Shown here: in pieces, positions 26,921 to 35,753 of the stretch | How positions within the stretch are numbered: position 1 is the stretch's first letter | Layout of the letters: each line of letters opens with the position of its first letter | DNA from: Truepera sp. bin119 | Lineage (GTDB): Bacteria > Deinococcota > Deinococci > Deinococcales > Trueperaceae | Direction: 5' to 3' | Assembly (NCBI GenBank): GCA_002239005.1 | Contig: MPNL01000002.1 | Location: forward strand, 1-64,000 | Length of the DNA stretch: 64,000 nt | The notes under the pieces: generated by a model | What the model was told of the DNA's origin: nothing | Database searches by the model: none | What the model saw: only the letters and a program-made list of their open reading frames with translations | Program-made: the position numbers and the translations under genes

Positions 26921-27424
26921 AGTAGGGTGCTTCCGAAGTCATTCACAGGGGTTGAAGCCGTACGACGTATTATTTACGCCGCTTGCTACTTGATCCGCAG
27001 GTATAGAAAGCGGCACGCCGGTATGCCCGATCCGAGCTTGCTAACAGGGGTGGTGGCTAGGTTGAGGTATCGGAATGCAGTAGCAGAGGGGGTCACCATC
27101 TGGTGGCCGTGGGCGTGCTCTCGGCATCGGCACGAGCGTTGACATGGGTATAAACTCCTGAGTCTCAATCCTCACCTGCCCCTGAAAACGCAGGCATCTA
27201 CGTGCCGCCCGACATGATCCACCGCCTGAAGCCGACCGCCGTTGCCGAGATGTGTGGCCCTCCAAATCTGGTGGGTACAGCTACTTGGAATACCACCCCC
27301 GAGAGTTCCAGCACGTCAACAGACCCCCCGCCCCCCCAAATCTGGTATGTGGAACCATCTGGAGTACCGCACCTTGGGCGGCCACTCGACTTACGGAACA
27401 GATTCTGACATCGCGGTTTCCGCG
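26921..27424. other. Intergenic region with CRISPR-like repeat and no clear gene
   Basis: This 504-base stretch holds the repeat copy at 27162-27186 and a rough duplication of CCAAATCTGGT (near 27265 and 27338). Short frames such as one reading SYLEYHPREFQHVN look protein-like but are interrupted. It may hold remnants of an inserted element. Confidence 0.35.
27162..27186 (+). repeat. CRISPR-repeat-like sequence, copy 1
   Basis: This 25-base segment starts GTCTCAATCCTCACCTGCC and matches the copy at 27827-27851 at 23 of 25 positions. It continues into CCTGC...GCAGG, a short inverted repeat. The GTTTCAATCC start plus central palindrome is typical of CRISPR repeats, but no array follows. Confidence 0.4.
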
Positions 27425-27808
27425 TTAAGGAGCCCTTCGCAACTTGCGATCGAAATGGAACGAGCCAGCCAGCCATACCAGCGCCAAAGCTGCAGGTATC
27501 GTCTCCGGTCCTTCTCCCGCGGCCAGATGCGCGGTCACGGCGAGGAGCAGGAGATAGAGAAACCCCGCGTATGCCAGATTCTTGAGCAAGTAAGATCTGT
27601 TGCTCAGCACTGCGGCCAGCCCTAGCAATTTGGCCATCGCTAGGGGATAGAGGATGTAGGCCGGATAGCCTAAGCGTATGAATCCCTCACGCCCCATGTC
27701 AGGGTTGAACAGTTGCATTCCCGCAGTTCCCAGCATCTGGACAGTCAGCAAACCGGTGAAGATCCTATAGAGCACCCTATCCCTGTTGCTTCGTGATTCC
27801 TCGCTCAT
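27425..27808 (-). CDS. DoxX-like membrane protein
   Basis: The 127-residue protein has four hydrophobic segments and the pattern RIFTGLLTVQMLGTAGMQLF, then RLGYPAYILYPLAMAKLLG, found in DoxX-like small membrane proteins. Some relatives work in thiosulfate oxidation or redox balance, but most are uncharacterised. The gene has no partner in its operon and is bracketed by two CRISPR-repeat-like copies (27162 and 27827), which suggests it may have moved as a unit. Confidence 0.75.
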   Translation of the reverse strand: MSEESRSNRDRVLYRIFTGLLTVQMLGTAGMQLFNPDMGREGFIRLGYPAYILYPLAMAKLLGLAAVLSNRSYLLKNLAYAGFLYLLLLAVTAHLAAGEGPETIPAALALVWLAGSFHFDRKLRRAP

Positions 27809-27826
27809 GTCATATCCCTTCTCATG

Positions 27827-27851
27827 GTTTCAATCCTCACCTGCCTCTGAA
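27827..27851 (+). repeat. CRISPR-repeat-like sequence, copy 2
   Basis: It begins GTTTCAATCCTCACCTGCC and matches copy 1 for 25 bases, after which the two diverge. It lies 18 bases upstream of the DoxX-like gene start, in the opposite sense to that gene, and 665 bases from copy 1. Confidence 0.4.
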
Positions 27852-27945
27852 GGGGGGTCGCCAAGATCTGTGTGTCCATTGACGTTTCTGTCGCTCAGGA
27901 TGCGAGTGGACCTCAAGATTGCTGCCCTCAACCTGCTCCATGTAA

Positions 27946-27974
27946 TTGACACAATGTAATATTAAGATTAGCAT
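27946..27974 (+). promoter_or_regulatory. Promoter of the PhyH gene
   Basis: TTGACA (27946-27951), a 17-base AT-rich spacer and TAGCAT (27969-27974) lie 9 bases before the GTG start at 27984. Transcription would start within about two bases of the start codon, giving a leaderless or nearly leaderless mRNA. Confidence 0.6.
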
Positions 27975-27983
27975 CAAAAGGCC

Positions 27984-28808
27984 GTGGCTGAAAACCCATT
28001 CGAACTCCCGGATCTCTCCGCCCTCTACACGCTCTCCCCCGAACAGATCGAGGCCTTCCGGCGAGATGGGCACATCCACCTGCCGGCCGTCTGCTCGCCC
28101 GAGGAGGTTGCAGTCTACCGAAAGGTCATCACCGAGACCGCCTACGCCGCCTTCCCCGACAAGGGGTCACTCGAGGAGCGCGATAGCGTCGGCAAGGCGT
28201 TCCTGCAAACGCTGAACCTCCGGTTCAAGAGCGACGGGGCCAGGGCCTTCGTGCTGGCGAAGCGCTTCGCCAAGATCGTGGCCGACCTGACCGGGGTCGA
28301 CGGGGTGCGGATCTACCACGAGCAGGCGCTCTTCAAGGAACCTGGCGGTAGCATCACCCACTGGCACCAGGACCAGTACTACTGGCCACTGGCGACCGAC
28401 AAGGCCGTGGGCTTGTGGATGCCGCTGGTCGACGTCTCACTGGACATGGGCCCGATCCGCTACGCCAGCGGCTCGCATCACGAGGGCTTCCTCGGGCAAT
28501 ATGCCATCTCGGACACCTCTCAGGATGTCTTCGACCGAGTCATCCAGGACCAGGGCTTCCCTATCTGGCAGGAGCCCATGAAGGCCGGCGACGCGCTCTT
28601 CCACAATGCCTGGATCCTCCACGGCGCCACATCCAACCGCTCGAGCACCATGCGCGAGGCGATGATCGTGACCTATTACCCCGACGGCACCCGGGTCGAC
28701 GAGTTGAGCAACCCGAACCGGGAGAACGACGCCCGGGTCTACCTCGGAGGCAAACGGCCGGGCGAGTTGGCCGACAGCGAGCTGAACACGGTAGTGTACC
28801 AACGGTAA
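27984..28808 (+). CDS. Phytanoyl-CoA dioxygenase (PhyH) family oxygenase
   Basis: Fe(II)/2-oxoglutarate-dependent oxygenase of 274 residues. The iron site is visible as H128-Q-D130 in SITHWHQDQYYW and a distal histidine in NAWILHGATSN, followed by an arginine region expected to bind 2-oxoglutarate. The GTG start is supported by the promoter directly upstream and a normal N-terminus (YTLSPEQIEAFRRDGHIHLP). It is the first gene of the carbohydrate locus, 170 bases before a sugar transporter. Members of this family often modify or release substituents of small molecules. The substrate is unknown. Confidence 0.88.
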   Translation: MAENPFELPDLSALYTLSPEQIEAFRRDGHIHLPAVCSPEEVAVYRKVITETAYAAFPDKGSLEERDSVGKAFLQTLNLRFKSDGARAFVLAKRFAKIVADLTGVDGVRIYHEQALFKEPGGSITHWHQDQYYWPLATDKAVGLWMPLVDVSLDMGPIRYASGSHHEGFLGQYAISDTSQDVFDRVIQDQGFPIWQEPMKAGDALFHNAWILHGATSNRSSTMREAMIVTYYPDGTRVDELSNPNRENDARVYLGGKRPGELADSELNTVVYQR

Positions 28809-28981
28809 TGGTAGCCGAAACGCCGCCGGGTACCCGGTCCCCTTGCGCAGCGCCGCTCCTCCAGCGCAGACCTGCGCCCACCGGGCTCTGAAACGGAGGT
28901 GCATCGAGGTCCAACACTAGATAACGTCCAGCAACAGGATTCGATCAAAGCCGATCAAGTTGAAAATCGATGGGAGGAAAG

Positions 28982-30316
28982 ATGTTTAAGAGACTGAAAC
29001 CCCTCACTTCCGCACTCGCGCTGGCCCTGCTCCTGGGCAGCCTTGGTGCCACTTTTGCTCAGCGCGTGGAGCTGACCTTCACCTTCTGGGGGTCGCCCTT
29101 CGAGCGCGAAGCGGTGGAGCAGATGATCCGGGCGTTCAACGAGAGCCACCCCGATATCCGCGTGCGCGGCCAGCACATCCCGGACGGCTACGCAGAGAAG
29201 ATCAGCACCATGGTCGCCGGCGGCACCGCACCCGACGTGGGCTACCTCTCCGAGTCGCTGGCCTTCCCCTGGTCTCTGGAAGGTGTCATCGCCGACCTCA
29301 CCCCGCACTTCAATGCGGACCCGGAGGCCAGCAGCCGGCTCGAAGCCTCTTACTATAGGTACAACAACGGCGAAAGTTCCCTGGGCACCAACACCGCCGC
29401 CGAAACGATCATTATGTACTACAACAAGGGCCTGTTCGAGGCAGCGGGTCAGGACTTCCCGCCCTCGAAGGCCTCCGAAGCCTGGACTTGGGACGAGCTT
29501 GTCGAAGTAGCCAAACAGCTCACCGTCGACCGCAACGGCAACAACGCGGCCAGCGCCGAGTTCGATCCCGACAACATCGAGACCTTCGGCATCTCCTTCC
29601 CGACCTGGTGGGGCGGCTACCTGCCGCTAATCTACAGCAACGGAGGCCAATTCGCCAGCGACGATGGCACCGAACTGCTGCTCAACCAGCCCGCGGCCGT
29701 CGAGGTGCTCCAAGCGATGCAGGACCTGATCTACGTCCATCACGTCGCACCCACCCCCGCCCAGTCCGAATCCCTGCCCTCGGCCGATATCATGATGCAG
29801 ACCGGCAAAGTCGCCATGGCCATCGACGGTCACTGGAAGGTGCTCGACTACAGCCAGCTCGGCTTCGAGTGGAGCATGGGGGTGCTGCCCTACTTCAAGG
29901 AACCCACCACCATCCTGCTCGGCTCCCCCTCGGTCATCTTCGCCGGGACCGAGCACCCCGACGCGGCCTTCGAATTCTACAAATTCCACAACGACCCCAC
30001 CCAGGTCGACCTCTACGCCAAGGGCCTGTGGATGCCGCTGCAGCTCGCCTACTACACCGATGAGGCCAAGACGGCAGAATGGCTCGACGCCATACCCGGG
30101 GTCTACCCGCCCGAGGCGAGAGACGTGCTGGTCGACTACACTCTGAACAACACCCCGCGCCAGCCGCCCGCCTACTGGCTCAAGAACCTCGGTCAGATCT
30201 TCTCAGAGGCGGTCAACCCGGCCATCCAGCTACTGTGGGCCGGTGAGGCGACCGCTCAGGAGGCCACGGATCAGGCCGTCCGCGACGCCGGACCGGTCAT
30301 GCAGGGACGGTGGTAG
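28982..30316 (+). CDS. Sugar ABC transporter substrate-binding protein
   Basis: Family 1 extracellular sugar-binding protein, 444 residues. Signal peptide (MFKRLKPLTSALALALLLGS ... TFAQ), then VELTFTFWGSPFEREAVEQM, VAGGTAPDVGYLS and TIIMYYNKGLFEAAG, typical of this class. ATG 28982 is chosen over ATG 28970 because GGGAGGAAAG lies between them. It captures an oligosaccharide for the two permeases that follow. A strong hairpin (30344-30372) after its stop would favour high binding-protein output over permease. Confidence 0.93.
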   Translation: MFKRLKPLTSALALALLLGSLGATFAQRVELTFTFWGSPFEREAVEQMIRAFNESHPDIRVRGQHIPDGYAEKISTMVAGGTAPDVGYLSESLAFPWSLEGVIADLTPHFNADPEASSRLEASYYRYNNGESSLGTNTAAETIIMYYNKGLFEAAGQDFPPSKASEAWTWDELVEVAKQLTVDRNGNNAASAEFDPDNIETFGISFPTWWGGYLPLIYSNGGQFASDDGTELLLNQPAAVEVLQAMQDLIYVHHVAPTPAQSESLPSADIMMQTGKVAMAIDGHWKVLDYSQLGFEWSMGVLPYFKEPTTILLGSPSVIFAGTEHPDAAFEFYKFHNDPTQVDLYAKGLWMPLQLAYYTDEAKTAEWLDAIPGVYPPEARDVLVDYTLNNTPRQPPAYWLKNLGQIFSEAVNPAIQLLWAGEATAQEATDQAVRDAGPVMQGRW

Positions 30317-30343
30317 GGGCCGAACACCTGCTCCATACAGCTA

Positions 30344-30372
30344 GAGGGGGCGGGCGAGTCGCCCGCCCCCTC
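30344..30372 (+). promoter_or_regulatory. Intra-operon hairpin between binding protein and permease
   Basis: GAGGGGGCGGGCGA (30344-30357) pairs with its exact complement up to 30372, leaving a minimal loop. There is no T-run. Such hairpins after binding-protein genes commonly protect the upstream mRNA and lower downstream expression. Confidence 0.55.
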
Positions 30373-30429
30373 CGGGCGTCCAGCGTGGCCAAGCCGACCC
30401 TGACACCCGCCCCGTAAGGACCGGGGGCG

Positions 30430-31368
30430 ATGACGGCGATACCGAGTCAGGAGCCGCCGAGGGGCCGGAAGCGACCCCGCCGCCTCAGCCGGCATCGGCG
30501 CCGGGAGGCCATGTGGGGCGTCCTCTGCGTCGCACCGGCGGTGCTGGGATTCCTGCTGTGGCAGCTGGGGCCGATCCTCGGCAGCTTCTACATCGCCCTC
30601 ACTGACTGGCGCATCGCGGGCACGCCCAACTGGATCGGGTTCGAGAACTTCAGGCAGATCTTCACCGAGGACAGGCTGTTCCGGAAATCGCTCGGGGTCA
30701 CCACCTACTACTCGTTCGGCAGCGTGCCGCTGCGCATGCTGCTCGCCTTCGCCCTGGCGGTGCTACTGAATCAGAAGATCCGCGCTCTACCGATCTTCCG
30801 TACCATCTTCTACCTCCCCTCGATCGTACCCTTGATCGCCAGCAGCGTCCTGTGGATCTGGCTGTTCAACCCCGACTTCGGGCTCCTCAACGCCATCCTC
30901 AGGCCGCTGGGGTTCCCCAAATTGCAGTGGATCTACGGCAGCGACAGCGTCATCCCGGCCCTGATCCTGATGAGCCTGTGGGACATCGGCCCGATGATGA
31001 TCATCTTCCTGGCCGGGCTCCAGGGTGTCCCCCGGCAGCTCTATGAGGCCGTCGAGATCGACGGCGGCAACCCCTGGCACAAGATGCGCCACATCACCAT
31101 CCCGATGGTCACCCCGACCATTCTCTTCAACCTGATCCTGAGCATCATCGGGACCATGCAGACATTCGTGCAGCCCTACGTAATGACCGAGGGTGGCCCC
31201 AACAACTCGAGCCTGCTCTATGTTCTCTACCTCTACAACAAGGCCTTCGAACAGAGCCAGATGGGCTACGCCTCGGCGCTCGCCTGGATCCTGTTTGTAG
31301 TGATTGCCATCCTCAGTATCTTCGTGTTCCGCACCTCATCCCGCTGGGTCTACTACGAAGGCAGGTGA
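30430..31368 (+). CDS. Sugar ABC transporter permease (MalF/UgpA type)
   Basis: The 312-residue inner-membrane protein has six predicted helices (first VLCVAPAVLGFLLWQLGPIL) and the EAA loop that docks the ATPase: EAVEIDGGNPWHKMRHITIP. A basic N-terminal tail of about 28 residues precedes helix 1. It forms a heterodimer with the next gene, 4 bases downstream. No ATPase gene lies in the locus, so a shared MsiK/UgpC-type ATPase elsewhere must energise it. Confidence 0.93.
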   Translation: MTAIPSQEPPRGRKRPRRLSRHRRREAMWGVLCVAPAVLGFLLWQLGPILGSFYIALTDWRIAGTPNWIGFENFRQIFTEDRLFRKSLGVTTYYSFGSVPLRMLLAFALAVLLNQKIRALPIFRTIFYLPSIVPLIASSVLWIWLFNPDFGLLNAILRPLGFPKLQWIYGSDSVIPALILMSLWDIGPMMIIFLAGLQGVPRQLYEAVEIDGGNPWHKMRHITIPMVTPTILFNLILSIIGTMQTFVQPYVMTEGGPNNSSLLYVLYLYNKAFEQSQMGYASALAWILFVVIAILSIFVFRTSSRWVYYEGR

Positions 31369-31372
31369 GCGA

Positions 31373-32242
31373 ATGGCTACTCCCATCCCCTCGAGACGCT
31401 CCCTGGGGCGCACGACCCGGACCCGGATCAGCAAGGGTGTCTTCTACATCCTGCTGCTGTCCGGAAGCGTGGCGATGCTCATCCCCCTCGTGTGGCTGAT
31501 TCGCAGCTCGTTCATGGGCTTGAGCCAGATCTTCATCTTCCCGCCCGAATGGCTCCCCGACCCGTGGCGCTGGGACAACTACCCCAAGGCGCTCACCACC
31601 ATCCCCTTCGTGCGCTACTTCTTCAATACCCTCTACATCCTGATCCCGACCGTAATCGGCACGGTCATCACCGCTGCGCTGGCCGCCTACGGCTTCTCGA
31701 GGCTGCGCTGGCCCGGCCGCGACCTAGTGTTCGGCATCCTGCTGACTACCCTGATGCTGCCCTACGCGGTGACCCTGATCCCCACCTTCCTGTTGTGGGC
31801 CAACCTCGGCCTGGTCAACACCTACTGGCCACTGATCCTGCCCGACTGGTTCGGCGGCTCGATCTTCTACATCTTCTTGCTACGCCAGTTCTTCTTGACT
31901 CTGCCTAGAGAGCTCGACGAGGCCGCCATCATCGATGGGGCCAACCCGCTGCAGGTGCTCCGCTTCGTGATCGTGCCGCTAAGCCGACCGGCGCTGATCA
32001 CCGTCGCCATCTTCTCCACCCTGTTCGAGTGGAACGACTTCCTGGGGCCGCTAATCTACCTGAACGACTCGAGGCAGTTCACCCTGGCTCTGGGACTGGC
32101 GGAGTTCACCGGGCTCTACACCTCGCAGTGGCATCTGCTGATGGCCGCCGCGACGGTGGTGATTGCGCCGGTGCTGGTCCTGTTCTTCTTCGCCCAGCGC
32201 TACTTCATCGAGGGGATCGCCCTCACCGGCACCAAGGGCTAG
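31373..32242 (+). CDS. Sugar ABC transporter permease (MalG/UgpE type)
   Basis: Second permease of the pair, 289 residues, six predicted helices, and the EAA motif region ELDEAAIIDGANPLQVLRFV. ATG 31373 lies 4 bases after the previous stop, within a GTGAGCGA stretch that gives only a weak ribosome site, so translational coupling is probable. It is followed 25 bases later by the GH127 gene, joining uptake and hydrolysis in one transcript. Confidence 0.93.
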   Translation: MATPIPSRRSLGRTTRTRISKGVFYILLLSGSVAMLIPLVWLIRSSFMGLSQIFIFPPEWLPDPWRWDNYPKALTTIPFVRYFFNTLYILIPTVIGTVITAALAAYGFSRLRWPGRDLVFGILLTTLMLPYAVTLIPTFLLWANLGLVNTYWPLILPDWFGGSIFYIFLLRQFFLTLPRELDEAAIIDGANPLQVLRFVIVPLSRPALITVAIFSTLFEWNDFLGPLIYLNDSRQFTLALGLAEFTGLYTSQWHLLMAAATVVIAPVLVLFFFAQRYFIEGIALTGTKG

Positions 32243-32267
32243 AGCTAAGACAAGATCAAGGAGACGC

Positions 32268-34133
32268 ATGGACTACCCCATCACACCGGTCCCCTTTACA
32301 GCAGTGTGCTTCACGGACAGGTTCTGGCTGCCGCGGCTCGAGACCAACCGCCAAGTCACCATCCCTTACGACTTCGAAAAGTGTGAGGAGACCGGCCGCA
32401 TCGATAACTTCGCCAAGGCCGCTAGCCTCATGGAGGGCCCCCACGAAGGTCTCTTCTATAACGACTCCGATGTGTTCAAGGTGGTCGAGGGGGCCGCCTA
32501 TTCGCTAAGCCTCCACCCCGACCCCGAACTCGAAGGCTACCTCGATGATCTGATCAAGAAGATCGCGGGCGCCCAGGAGAACGATGGCTACCTCTACACC
32601 GCCCGTACCATCGATCCCGAGGTGGTCGACTCGGAGCAGGAGGGGCTGGAACGCTGGTCGAACCTGCGAATCAGCCACGAACTCTACACCGTCGGCCACC
32701 TGTACGAGGCGGCTGTCGCCCACCACCAGGCCACCGGCAAGCGCACTCTGCTGGACGTGGCGCTCAGGAATGCCGAACTGATCGACAGCGTCTTCGGCCC
32801 CGACAAGATCCGCGACGTGCCTGGCCACCAGGAGATCGAGATCGGCCTAGTGAAGCTCTACCGGACGACGGGCAAACGCCGCTACCTCGAACTGGCGAAG
32901 TTCTTTCTCGACCAGCGCGGCCAGCCGGATCGGGGCAACCTGCAGACCAACTACGACCTCCCCGGCTATATGCAGGACCACCTGCCGGTCACCGAGCAGC
33001 GCGAGGCGGTCGGTCACGCGGTCCGGGCGGCCTACATGTATAGCGGCATGGCCGATGTCGCTGCGCTGACCGGCGATGAGGCCTACATCGCAGCCCTCGA
33101 CACCCTCTGGCAGAACGTCGTCTCCAGGCGCATGTACGTAACCGGCGGCATCGGCTCCCGCCATCACGGAGAAGCGTTTGGCGAGGACTTCGAACTGCCC
33201 AACGCTAAGGCCTATGCCGAGACCTGCGCGGCGATTGCCAACGCCATGTGGAACCACCGCATGTTCTTGCTACACGGCGACGGGAAGTACCTCGACGTGC
33301 TCGAGCGTACCCTTTACAACGGCCTCCTCTCGGGGGTCTCCTTGCAGGGTGACACCTTCTTCTACGTCAACCCCCTCTCCTCGGATGGTGCCTGGGCCTT
33401 CAACGTCCGCGCGGGTGCCGTGCGCAGCCCCTGGTTCACCACTTCCTGCTGCCCCACCAACGTTGTGCGGCTGCTCCCGTCGCTGCCGGGCTACACCTAC
33501 GCTCACCAGGACGATCGCCTGTTCGTGAACCTCTACATTGGGGGCAATGCCACGATCCCCCTGATCGCGAGCGAGGTGAAGCTCACCCAGGAGACCAGCT
33601 ACCCCTGGTCGGGTGCTGTGAAGCTCACGATCGACCCATCCGAGCCGACCGAATTCGCCCTCCACCTCCGCATCCCCGGCTGGGCCAGGAACGAGCCCGT
33701 GCCCAGCGACCTCTACCGCCACCTCGACCGCTCCGACGAGCCTGTGACACTGCGGGTGAACGGCGCTTCGGTCGCCACCGAGTTGAACCAGGGCTTCGCG
33801 GTGGTGCGCCGGAACTGGCGCTCTGGAGACACAGTCGAACTCGACCTGCCGATGCCGGTCAGGCGGGTAATGAGCCACGAGAACATTGAGGACAACCGTG
33901 GCCGCGTCGCCGTCGAGCGGGGGCCGCTGGTCTACTGCGCCGAGGGGGTTGACAACGGCGGCTCTGCTCTCGACCTGACCCTGCCCGACGACGCCCCCTT
34001 GGTAGCCGAGCGCGACGAAGGGCTACTCGGCGGGATGACGAAGATCCGCAGTGGTGGGGCCACCCTGATCCCGTACCACGCCTGGTCACACCGGGGCGCA
34101 GGCGAGATGAATGTCTGGCTAGCCCGCGCCTGA
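32268..34133 (+). CDS. Glycoside hydrolase family 127, beta-L-arabinofuranosidase-like
   Basis: GH127 enzymes release beta-L-arabinofuranose from plant-type glycans or glycoproteins with a zinc-bound cysteine nucleophile. The 621-residue protein keeps the expected residues: E302 (GEAFGE), E318 and C320 (AYAETCAA), and C394-C395 (SCCPTN). Their spacing matches the E322/E338/C340/C417/C418 set of HypBA1 from Bifidobacterium longum. No signal peptide is seen, so it acts inside the cell on imported oligosaccharide. AAGGAGACGC precedes ATG 32268. Its operon position after the ABC permeases suggests L-arabinose is one sugar of the imported glycan. Confidence 0.92.
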   Translation: MDYPITPVPFTAVCFTDRFWLPRLETNRQVTIPYDFEKCEETGRIDNFAKAASLMEGPHEGLFYNDSDVFKVVEGAAYSLSLHPDPELEGYLDDLIKKIAGAQENDGYLYTARTIDPEVVDSEQEGLERWSNLRISHELYTVGHLYEAAVAHHQATGKRTLLDVALRNAELIDSVFGPDKIRDVPGHQEIEIGLVKLYRTTGKRRYLELAKFFLDQRGQPDRGNLQTNYDLPGYMQDHLPVTEQREAVGHAVRAAYMYSGMADVAALTGDEAYIAALDTLWQNVVSRRMYVTGGIGSRHHGEAFGEDFELPNAKAYAETCAAIANAMWNHRMFLLHGDGKYLDVLERTLYNGLLSGVSLQGDTFFYVNPLSSDGAWAFNVRAGAVRSPWFTTSCCPTNVVRLLPSLPGYTYAHQDDRLFVNLYIGGNATIPLIASEVKLTQETSYPWSGAVKLTIDPSEPTEFALHLRIPGWARNEPVPSDLYRHLDRSDEPVTLRVNGASVATELNQGFAVVRRNWRSGDTVELDLPMPVRRVMSHENIEDNRGRVAVERGPLVYCAEGVDNGGSALDLTLPDDAPLVAERDEGLLGGMTKIRSGGATLIPYHAWSHRGAGEMNVWLARA

Positions 34134-34158
34134 ACAGGCTGCCCTCGGACTCAACTTT

Positions 34159-34186
34159 TCACCGGCGCCCGGCTCGGAGCCGGTGA
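34159..34186. terminator. Hairpin after the GH127 gene
   Basis: TCACCGGC (34159-34166) pairs with GCCGGTGA (34179-34186). It lies 26 bases after the GH127 stop and before the sulfatase. There is no T-run, so termination efficiency is uncertain. Confidence 0.35.
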
Positions 34187-34282
34187 TCGCTACGCTCGCA
34201 TGGGCGCAGTGCAGATGGTTCCACCACTGGCAGCGCCCGACTGCGGAAATCAGGTAAGGTCTGGCAGACGGAGGTCATTGAT

Positions 34283-35638
34283 ATGAGACCGAACGTCGTC
34301 TTTCTCCTTGCCGATCAGTGGCGCCTGCAGAGCCTCGGATACGCGGGCAACGCCCAGGTGCAGACACCCAATATCGACCGGCTCGCCAGCGAGAGCGTCA
34401 ACTTCACCCACGCGATCTCTGGATGGCCGCTCTGCAGTCCCTGGCGGGCGAGCCTGCTGACCGGACAATACCCCCTGACACACGGGGTGTTCACCAACGA
34501 TCTACCGATCAGCGGCGACCCTGTCGGAATGGGGGAAGCGTTCGAGCGGGCCGGGTACGACACCGCCTACATCGGCAAGTGGCACGTCAATGGACAGGGG
34601 CGCACGAGCTACGTCCCGCCGGAGCACCGCCTCGGCTTTAACACCTTCAAGGCGCTGGAGTGCACCCACGACTACAACCGTTCCGAGTACTACGCTGGCA
34701 ACAACGATACAAAACTTCTCTGGGACGGCTATGACGTCTTCGCCCAGGCTGGCAACGCGATGGCCTATATCCGCGAACGAGAGCGTTCCGACCCCTTTAT
34801 GCTGCTACTCTCATGGGGACCGCCACACAACCCCTACGAGACCGCCCCAGAGGCGTTCCGCACCCTCTACCAGCCGGAGGACATCGAACTGCGCCCCAAC
34901 GTGCCCGCCCCATGGGAGGAGCGGGCCCGCGAATGGATCGCCGGGTACTATGCGCACTGCACCGCTATCGACAAGAGCGTCGGCGATCTCCTCACCACCC
35001 TCGACGAGACCGGAATCGGCGACCAGACCGTCGTCGTCTTCGCATCAGATCATGGAGACATGCTCGGCTCGCAGGGACAGGAGCGGAAGCAGCGGCCCTG
35101 GGAAGAGTCGATCCGGGTCCCCTTCCTGGTCCGTCTGCCGGGGCGAGAGGGGGGGGAGGTCGATGCCATGCTGAACGCGCACGACATCCTGCCAACCCTG
35201 CTCGGTCTTTGCGGGGTGGAGATCCCGGACACGGTCGACGGTCGGGACTTCAGCCCCACCCTCACAGGCGGTCCCGACCCCTCGGGCGGGGCGGCACTGC
35301 TGGCCTCGTTCTACCCCCTGTGGGAGGCGGGTGGGGGGCGAGAGTTCCGGGGTGTCCGCACCCACCGCCACACCTACGTTCGCACACTCGAAGGTCCCTG
35401 GCTGCTCTACGACAACGAGCGAGACCCGTACCAACTGGTGAACTTCGTTAACGACCCGGCCCACTCCCAAGTCCAGGAGGAGCTCGATCGAACGCTTCGG
35501 CACCTGCTTACGGAGCTAGGGGACGATTTCGAGCGGGGCTTATCCTACGTCCAGCACTTTGGCTTCACGACCGACGCGACCGGCAGGGTTCTGCATCCCC
35601 GATGGGTAGACAGGTACCCCGGATGGGTGGCTAGATAG
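34283..35638 (+). CDS. Sulfatase (formylglycine type)
   Basis: The 451-residue protein shows the intact activation motif C51-S-P-W-R55 followed by ASLLTGQYPLTHG, the N-terminal metal site FLLADQWR (D11, Q12), and FASDHGDMLGSQG. C51 must be converted to formylglycine by a modifying enzyme not present in this window. No export signal is visible. GGAGGTCATTGAT precedes the ATG. Its place next to GH127 and the sugar transporter suggests removal of sulfate from an imported sugar. Compare the sulfatase-like protein at 18783-20204, which lacks this cysteine. Confidence 0.92.
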   Translation: MRPNVVFLLADQWRLQSLGYAGNAQVQTPNIDRLASESVNFTHAISGWPLCSPWRASLLTGQYPLTHGVFTNDLPISGDPVGMGEAFERAGYDTAYIGKWHVNGQGRTSYVPPEHRLGFNTFKALECTHDYNRSEYYAGNNDTKLLWDGYDVFAQAGNAMAYIRERERSDPFMLLLSWGPPHNPYETAPEAFRTLYQPEDIELRPNVPAPWEERAREWIAGYYAHCTAIDKSVGDLLTTLDETGIGDQTVVVFASDHGDMLGSQGQERKQRPWEESIRVPFLVRLPGREGGEVDAMLNAHDILPTLLGLCGVEIPDTVDGRDFSPTLTGGPDPSGGAALLASFYPLWEAGGGREFRGVRTHRHTYVRTLEGPWLLYDNERDPYQLVNFVNDPAHSQVQEELDRTLRHLLTELGDDFERGLSYVQHFGFTTDATGRVLHPRWVDRYPGWVAR

Positions 35639-35753
35639 GTCTGGAACCCGACTTGGAACTCAAGCACCACCTCGCGATGCGGGCAAGCTGACAGCGCTCG
35701 CAAATCGCACGATCAGGGTGGGGCGAGCAGGCCGCCCTAAGGTCTGCCGAACC

